From: Planctomycetia bacterium
Lineage (GTDB): Bacteria > Planctomycetota > Phycisphaerae > Phycisphaerales > SM1A02
Direction of reading: 5' to 3'
DNA length: 9,728 nucleotides
NCBI GenBank assembly: GCA_005804005.1
Contig: SYPI01000068.1
Location: 1-9,728, forward strand
Made by a program: the position numbers and the translations under genes. The notes beneath the pieces are model-generated. The model had not been told where the DNA came from. It made no database searches and saw only the letters and a program-made list of their open reading frames with translations. Shown here piece by piece: positions 6,171 through 9,728 of this stretch (the first letter of the stretch is position 1; every line of letters starts with the position of its first letter).

Positions 6171-6809
6171 CTACAGCGCGCCCAGCCCCCAGGGCAGCTC
6201 AAATCTGTCAGTGGTGCGGCAGTACCCGAGCCCACCCATGCGCCCGACGGCGGCCAGCGCGGCTGGGTTGATCCGCCCGCGCTCGTCGAGCACGCCATCG
6301 GCGGCGTGTATCCAGACCACCTCACCGACCACAATGTTGCCGCCACCGGCCACACCGGGGTTCAAGCGGAACACCTGCCGGGTGACACACTCGAATGTGA
6401 GCGGACTCTCGGCCACCCGCGGCGGGGAAACTCTGGTTGACGGGGCTGCGTTGAGGCCGACCCGCTGGAACTCATCCTCGCCGTAGGGCAGGTCCGCGCC
6501 AGCGGCGACCACTTGGCGAATGATCGGCTCGGCCGCCACGCTGACCGTGAACTCACCGCAGCCGCCCTCGGCGCGCGGCTTGCAGTTGCGCAGCGTGTCC
6601 TTCTCCTGCCCGTGGTCGTCGTTGGCCGGGCAGAAGAGCAGGCTCATCGGCGTACTGCCGAGGCCATTGAAAAACGAGAACGGGGCCAGATTGCGATTGG
6701 CCCCCTGCGCATCGCATGAGCCGACCACGGCGATCGGGCGCGGCACGATCCCCCCGATCAGGAGCCGATATCGCTCGCTGGCCTCAAGTTTCGACGGATC
6801 AAGTTCCAT
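6171..6809 (-). CDS. Flavin reductase-like (FMN-binding split-barrel) protein
   Basis: The 212-residue cytoplasmic protein matches the flavin reductase-like domain family: RYRLLIGGIVPRPIAVVGSC near the N-terminus, NLAPFSFFNGLGSTPMSLLF as the second conserved block, and a GEFTVSVAAEPII strand/helix in the middle. Members of this fold bind FMN and either reduce free flavin with NAD(P)H for a partner monooxygenase or act as flavin-dependent oxidoreductases; which applies is not shown by sequence. Its ATG (6809-6807) lies inside the last codons of the upstream DUF1080 gene, an 11-base overlap, and no Shine-Dalgarno precedes it, so translation probably depends on coupling. Being enclosed by two secreted DUF1080 genes suggests a linked redox step, perhaps for keto-sugars, but that is inference. 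Confidence 0.85.
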   Translation of the reverse strand: MELDPSKLEASERYRLLIGGIVPRPIAVVGSCDAQGANRNLAPFSFFNGLGSTPMSLLFCPANDDHGQEKDTLRNCKPRAEGGCGEFTVSVAAEPIIRQVVAAGADLPYGEDEFQRVGLNAAPSTRVSPPRVAESPLTFECVTRQVFRLNPGVAGGGNIVVGEVVWIHAADGVLDERGRINPAALAAVGRMGGLGYCRTTDRFELPWGLGAL

Positions 6810-7590
6810 CGGCGGCGGTCAGCGGGCGCAGCCAGATGTTGCGGAACTTCAGCGGATCGCCGTGATCCTGTAGGCGGATGGGAAGTTGATCGGGATGCGC
6901 GGAATACTTGGCCCGGGCGCCGTGCGCCGTCGAACCCCACAGGGTGAAGTGGTCCTGCACCAGCACGCCGTTCATGAACACCGTCGCCGTGGCCGGGTGG
7001 AGCAACTGGCCGTCATCGGCGAAACGCGGGCCGTGGAAGACAATGTCGTATGAGTTCCACTCACCCTGCGGCTTGCAGGCATTCACCAGCGGCGGGTTCT
7101 GACCGTAAAGCGAGCCAGCCATGCCGTCGACGTAGGTGTCGTTGCCGTTGCTGTTGAGCACCTGCACCTCATACTGATTCATGAAGAAGACCCCGCTGTT
7201 GCAGCCGTGCTGTCCTCTGCAGTGGAGGTCGGTCGGCACCATCCATTCCATGTGCAACTGGCAGTCGCCGAAGGATTGCCGCGTGGCGATGTCGCCAGTG
7301 CCGGGCTTCACACAGAGATTGCCGTCAATGACCTCCCAACCAGCGGCCTCGCCATTGCTGCCGGCCTTTTGCCAAGCAGCAGCGTCTTTGCCGTCAAAGA
7401 GCACCACCGCGTCAGCGGGTGCTGCGCAGCAGGCGGTGGTTGCCACCGGTCGCGGCTGCGGTCGCTTCATGTCGTGGATGCCCCATTGATCCTGCTGGGT
7501 GGCTGCCCAGACTGCGCCAGCGCCAATCGCTGTAAGGATGATGGACGCGGCGGCTACATTCGGGCGAAGTTTGAGGTGGTTGTTGCTCAT
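6799..7590 (-). CDS. Secreted DUF1080 (3-keto-disaccharide hydrolase type) protein, copy 2
   Basis: The 263-residue product has a basic N-terminus (MSNNHLKLRP) and a hydrophobic segment, residues ~11-30, ending AVWAA: a Sec signal peptide or membrane anchor. After a Pro/Cys-containing linker (with CC at 54-55) comes a DUF1080 domain from ~60 to the end: ADAVVLFDGKDAAAWQ, LHMEWMVPTDLHCRGQHGCN, SGVFFMNQYEVQVLNS, GSLYGQNPPLVNA, GEWNSYDIVFHGPRF, TVFMNGVLVQDH, PIRLQDHGDPLKFRNIWLRP. It represents a different DUF1080 subtype from copy 1, with the RGQ..CNSG and YGQ.PPLVNA motifs that are frequent in planctomycetes. ATG 7590-7588 was chosen because it starts the signal peptide; the frame is open to 7713 but that stretch has no family match and crosses the palindromic divergent region. 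GGGAG about 12 bases upstream is the only ribosome-site candidate and lies in a palindrome. It is the first gene of the four-gene - strand operon. Confidence 0.9.
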   Translation of the reverse strand: MSNNHLKLRPNVAAASIILTAIGAGAVWAATQQDQWGIHDMKRPQPRPVATTACCAAPADAVVLFDGKDAAAWQKAGSNGEAAGWEVIDGNLCVKPGTGDIATRQSFGDCQLHMEWMVPTDLHCRGQHGCNSGVFFMNQYEVQVLNSNGNDTYVDGMAGSLYGQNPPLVNACKPQGEWNSYDIVFHGPRFADDGQLLHPATATVFMNGVLVQDHFTLWGSTAHGARAKYSAHPDQLPIRLQDHGDPLKFRNIWLRPLTAADGT

Positions 7591-7632
7591 GGGAGGGAGA
7601 GTCTCCCACTTTGTGGTGATTGTGCCAAATTG

Positions 7633-7649
7633 GGCGGCTTCGGGCCGCC
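7633..7649. terminator. GC-rich hairpin with UUCG loop, followed by TTT
   Basis: GGCGGC (7633-7638) pairs with GCCGCC (7644-7649); the loop is TTCGG, or a cUUCGg tetraloop with one bulged G. TTT (7650-7652) follows on the + strand. It looks like a short intrinsic terminator or a leader structure, yet it lies between divergent genes where no gene ends, so a leader attenuator or the end of an unannotated short transcript is possible. Confidence 0.4.
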
Positions 7650-7670
7650 TTTGACTTGCCGGGTTGCGGA

Positions 7671-7691
7671 ACTGCGTTACCCTTACGCAGT
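7671..7691. repeat. 7-bp perfect inverted repeat, candidate operator
   Basis: ACTGCGT (7671-7677) and ACGCAGT (7685-7691) form a perfect inverted repeat around TACCCTT. Arms of 7 bp separated by 7 bases, in a divergent promoter region, fit a dimeric regulator site. It could also fold as a short hairpin in the leader of the + gene. Confidence 0.4.
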
Positions 7692-7747
7692 CGGAATCTG
7701 GAAGGGCAGGCAAAGGGAGTGTTCCCTCACCCGCCTTGGAGGATCCG

Positions 7748-8410
7748 ATGAACCAGAAACTTGCTGTATCGACCGCTGCGCTCGCCGCGACTGTTCTGAC
7801 CTCGAGCGCCTCCGCGAATGTGATGACCTACGGCGACTCCGCCTTCGACCTGTTTGACAACGGGCTGGGGAACCTCGACATCGTCGGCGCAGCTGCGTCG
7901 TACGAGTCTGGAGTACTTAGTTTCGCCGTGACGACCCGGGGATTCTCTGACTGGACCAAGTACATGATTTTCGTGGACCTTGCGCCGGGGGTTGGCACCA
8001 CCTCAAACGCATGGAACCGCCCGATCGACCTCGGCACCAACGAAATCGACTTCTTCCTCGGCAGTTGGGTTAGTCAACCCTCTGACAACACCCAATTGTG
8101 GGCCTGGGCCGGAGGCTGGTTTCCGTTTGGGGTAGGTTCAAACTTGGTCAACGCTTCGACCAATACCGTCTACTGGTCGCTGGCGGTCAATATGGAACCC
8201 GGCGAGTCGTTCCGCTTCGATGTGGCCACTTCCGGCGGCGGCAATGACCCCGGCGTGGATCACCTGAGCAACGCGGGACTGGCCACCGACGGATGGGGCA
8301 GCCCATCCCACGCTGGCGAGTTCCTCACTTTCACGTATGTCCCGGCACCGGGCGCGTTGGTGTTGCTCGGACTGGCTGGGTTCCTCGGCCGCCCCCGCCA
8401 GCGCGCCTGA
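7748..8410 (+). CDS. PEP-CTERM-type secreted protein, copy 1
   Basis: The 220-residue product has a signal peptide (MNQKLAVSTAALAATVLTSS, cleavage probably after ASA at 22-24). The Gly/Asn/Trp-rich body of ~170 residues looks all-beta but belongs to no family I can name. It ends with a PEP-CTERM-like sorting signal (198-220): VPAPG, a hydrophobic stretch (ALVLLGLAGFLG), then RPRQR. In the VPAPG variant, usual in Phycisphaerae, Ala replaces the Glu of Pro-Glu-Pro. Such tails are recognised by exosortase-type membrane proteases; none is encoded here. ATG 7748 is supported by GGAGGA about 4-5 bases upstream and by the signal peptide; the frame stays open to 7664 without support. It stands 64 bases before a second protein with the same tail. 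Confidence 0.85.
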   Translation: MNQKLAVSTAALAATVLTSSASANVMTYGDSAFDLFDNGLGNLDIVGAAASYESGVLSFAVTTRGFSDWTKYMIFVDLAPGVGTTSNAWNRPIDLGTNEIDFFLGSWVSQPSDNTQLWAWAGGWFPFGVGSNLVNASTNTVYWSLAVNMEPGESFRFDVATSGGGNDPGVDHLSNAGLATDGWGSPSHAGEFLTFTYVPAPGALVLLGLAGFLGRPRQRA

Positions 8411-8420
8411 GGCGCTGGCG
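8396..8420 (+). terminator. Hairpin straddling the stop codon of the first PEP-CTERM gene
   Basis: CGCCAGCG (8396-8403) pairs with CGCTGGCG (8413-8420), and inside it CC/GG pair around the TGA stop (8408-8410), with a 2-base bulge. The following sequence has scattered T (AGTTCGTTCGTTCC) but no T-run. It may partly terminate or stabilise the transcript between the two PEP-CTERM genes. Confidence 0.4.
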
Positions 8421-8474
8421 ATCCCCAGCCTAGTTCGTTCGTTCCCTCCCTCCCCTATTCTCGGAGTCCGCAGG

Positions 8475-9182
8475 ATGCGCCCCCTCCTCCACCTCTCTGC
8501 TGCCGCGGCTGCCGTATCACTAGCCAGCGTTGCGTCAGGTGACCTCGTCTACGGCGGCGCAACCGAAACCGGTTCGCGATTCAACCCGGCCAGCGCCGAC
8601 ACCATCACCTTCATGAACTGCTTCGTCGATGCGACCGCTGGAAACCAGTTGTCGCTCGATAGCGTCGGTGTCGGAATCCGGCGGCTTCTGAGCGCCGGGG
8701 CCCTCTTGGCTGTTGGCGTGGAGGTGTATGCCGCGCCGATGACCTACGACGCCGCTGCGCAGACATTTGGCGCAGGCGGGGCAATCTCGCTGGGACAGTT
8801 CGAACTTGCCACCGGCACGACCGCGCTCACCCAAGTGGTGATCGCCGCCGGCGGCGGCACTGTCCTTGATTTGCAGACTCTGAGCAATCCCGGCCTGGGC
8901 GGATTCTGGGTTGGCGTGCGCTTCTTTGGTGCCAACGCCGCCAACGCCGCGAACGGCTGGCGGGTGGTCAACGCCCCGACCGTGGGTTCCTCAATCAATG
9001 GCTTCGCCATGTACAACTACGGCGGCTCGGGCGCATTCACCGCGTTTTATGGGTTTGGCACTCCGCCGGGCGCCTCACCCAGCCGCTTCATGGTCGATGT
9101 CAGTGGAACGATGGTTCCGGCTCCCGGTGCGTTGGCTCTGCTAGGGCTGGTTGGTGCGGTTGGATCTCGTCGGCGACGCTGA
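8475..9182 (+). CDS. PEP-CTERM-type secreted protein, copy 2
   Basis: The 235-residue product starts with a signal peptide (MRPLLHLSAAAAAVSLASVA, cleavage near ASG, residues 20-22) and ends with the same type of sorting signal as its neighbour: VPAPG (214-218), hydrophobic ALALLGLVGAVG, then SRRRR. The body (~190 residues) is Ala/Gly/Thr-rich and probably beta-sandwich; a stretch such as GGFWVGVRFFGANAANAANG is like those in secreted proteins with C-terminal sorting tails. I cannot assign a function. Outside the tail it shows no clear similarity by eye to copy 1, so the pair shares a sorting route rather than obvious recent duplication. ATG 8475 is preceded by GGAG (8463-8466) at 8 bases and starts the signal peptide; the open frame upstream to 8337 overlaps the tail of copy 1 in another frame. 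It may be cotranscribed with copy 1 and ends before a strong terminator. Confidence 0.85.
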   Translation: MRPLLHLSAAAAAVSLASVASGDLVYGGATETGSRFNPASADTITFMNCFVDATAGNQLSLDSVGVGIRRLLSAGALLAVGVEVYAAPMTYDAAAQTFGAGGAISLGQFELATGTTALTQVVIAAGGGTVLDLQTLSNPGLGGFWVGVRFFGANAANAANGWRVVNAPTVGSSINGFAMYNYGGSGAFTAFYGFGTPPGASPSRFMVDVSGTMVPAPGALALLGLVGAVGSRRRR

Positions 9183-9210
9183 CGAGGCTCCTCATGGGGA
9201 CGATCCAGGT

Positions 9211-9245
9211 CGCAGGGCGCTTTCGGGCGCCCTGCGTTCGTTTTT
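9211..9245 (+). terminator. Strong intrinsic terminator
   Basis: A perfect 10-bp GC-rich stem, CGCAGGGCGC (9211-9220) with GCGCCCTGCG (9227-9236), has loop TTTCGG and is followed by TTCGTTTTT (9237-9245). It lies 28 bases after the stop of the second PEP-CTERM gene and ends that unit. Confidence 0.9.
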
Positions 9246-9268
9246 GACATCCAACCCTCGGCTACCCT
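9244..9268 (+). promoter_or_regulatory. Possible promoter of the ABC ATPase gene
   Basis: TTGACA (9244-9249), a perfect -35 consensus, begins within the T-run of the terminator. The only TAnnnT hexamer nearby is TACCCT (9263-9268), just 13 bases away, which is too close for a standard pair, though TACCCT alone would give an almost leaderless transcript (ATG at 9278). Confidence 0.25.
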
Positions 9269-9277
9269 CCGCTCAGA

Positions 9278-9728
9278 ATGGCCGCGGTTTTGCTTCAGGG
9301 ATTGAGCAAGTCGTATCCCAGCGGGCGGCTGGCCGTCGATGCGGTCGATCTGGCCATCGGCGGTGGGGCGTGCGTGGTGATCGTCGGACCATCCGGCTGC
9401 GGCCAGACCACTCTGCTGCGGCTCATCGCAGGTCTGGAGGACCCTTCGCACGGCACCCTCTCCATCGGTGGCCGGGTGGTGAACACCGTGCCGCCGCATG
9501 AGCGTGACGTGGCGATGGTTTTCCAGCACTCGGCGCTCTACGGGCATCTGAATGTCGAGGGCAATCTCCGTTTCGCCCTCGAACAGCGCCGGTGCGTGCG
9601 CGGGCTGCACACCCTATTCACTGCGGCGCGGCGCGCCGAGACTGCGGTCATTCGCCGCCGGGTTCAGGAGGCAGCCGAATCGTTGGGGATTGCCGACTTG
9701 CTCCCCCGCAGGCCGGCGGAACTCTCCG
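9278..9728 (+). CDS. MalK/UgpC-type ABC transporter ATPase, N-terminal part, altered Walker A (3' end outside window)
   Basis: The frame runs from ATG 9278 to the window edge (~150 residues seen). It matches the ATPase subunit of sugar-type importers: strand VLLQGLSKSYPSG, Walker A at 37-45, LLRLIAGLEDPSHGTLSIGG, the MalK-like VPPHERDVAMVFQHSALYGH with Q-loop Gln, and AELS at the edge, where LSGGQ would follow. Such proteins power solute uptake at the cytoplasmic face of the inner membrane; no permease or binding protein is in view, so the substrate is unknown. The Walker A reads GPSGCGQTT: Gln43 (CAG, 9404-9406) stands where a Lys needed for ATP binding and hydrolysis is nearly invariant. 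One base change (AAG to CAG) would explain it, so a sequence error is possible. After the Q-loop segment there is an Arg-rich insertion (RRCVRGLHTLFTAARRAETA) longer than in MalK. No Shine-Dalgarno is seen; the gene follows a strong terminator, so it needs its own promoter. Confidence 0.85.
   Translation, partial: MAAVLLQGLSKSYPSGRLAVDAVDLAIGGGACVVIVGPSGCGQTTLLRLIAGLEDPSHGTLSIGGRVVNTVPPHERDVAMVFQHSALYGHLNVEGNLRFALEQRRCVRGLHTLFTAARRAETAVIRRRVQEAAESLGIADLLPRRPAELS

Larger units (their letters stand above)
7591..7747. promoter_or_regulatory. Divergent intergenic region with three inverted repeats
   Basis: This 157-base gap lies between the divergent DUF1080 (-) and PEP-CTERM (+) genes. It contains the 6-bp palindrome GGGAGA-G-TCTCCC (7595-7607) next to the DUF1080 start, a GC-rich hairpin with UUCG loop (7633-7649), TTGACT (7651-7656) as a possible -35 element for the + gene, the 7-bp inverted repeat ACTGCGT/ACGCAGT (7671-7691), and GGAGGA just before ATG 7748. 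No convincing -10 hexamer stands at 16-18 bases from TTGACT; TACCCT (7678-7683) is 21 bases away. Confidence 0.45.

Noticed and set aside
7591..7713. N-terminal extension of DUF1080 copy 2
   Set aside because: The extra 41 residues precede the signal peptide, have no family match and cross palindromic intergenic DNA.
9047..9610. - strand open frame (187 codons) opposite the ABC ATPase and terminator
   Set aside because: It runs through a strong + strand terminator and opposes clear ABC ATPase motifs; no domain of its own.
1..9728. Search for mobile elements, CRISPR arrays, tRNA/rRNA genes and direct repeats
   Set aside because: No transposase or integrase, no regularly spaced repeats, no tRNA-like cloverleaf and no terminal inverted repeats were seen by eye.

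Overview
The window looks like a chromosomal segment of a high-GC planctomycete, most likely of the class Phycisphaerae. This rests on family content, not on a marker gene. There are two secreted proteins ending in the PEP-CTERM variant 'VPAPGA...' plus a basic tail, a protein ending in a dockerin-like calcium-loop pair, two DUF1080 (3-keto-disaccharide hydrolase type) proteins with signal peptides, and a small DUF2934 protein. I see no tRNA, rRNA, CRISPR array, transposase or other mobile element, and no gene-free stretch over 300 bases.

Layout. (1) At 2-364 (+) is the 3' end of a secreted or surface protein with a duplicated dockerin-like tail, followed by a long hairpin (371-427) that separates it from a convergent pair. 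(2) At 1383-431 (-) is a stand-alone HD-GYP phosphodiesterase gene whose stop overlaps, as ATGA, a small ORF encoding little more than a sigma-70 region 4-like helix-turn-helix. (3) At 1499-5134 (+) is a tight three-gene serine cluster: DUF1015 protein, SerA-like dehydrogenase with ACT domain, and SerC. Gaps are 10 and 5 bases and no serB is in view. The SerA-like protein keeps its nucleotide-binding glycines but has Leu and Gln where the family has its catalytic Arg and Glu. (4) At 7590-5156 (-) is a probable four-gene operon: secreted DUF1080 protein, flavin reductase-like protein, Lys-rich DUF2934 protein, second secreted DUF1080 protein. Two of its junctions overlap. (5) At 7748-9182 (+) are two consecutive PEP-CTERM proteins, closed by a textbook intrinsic terminator (9211-9245). 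(6) From 9278 (+) to the window edge is the start of a MalK/UgpC-type ABC ATPase whose Walker A lysine is replaced by glutamine.

How it works together. Region 3 should carry 3-phosphoglycerate toward phosphoserine (SerA, SerC), with DUF1015 as an uncharacterised partner. Region 4 looks like export of carbohydrate-binding or carbohydrate-cleaving proteins with an associated flavin-dependent redox step. Region 5 supplies proteins for an exosortase-type sorting route. Region 2 is signalling: cyclic di-nucleotide turnover linked by translation to a putative transcription regulator. The least ordinary items are the altered SerA active site beside DUF1015, the HD-GYP/region 4 pair, the Walker A substitution, and the structured divergent region at 7591-7747.
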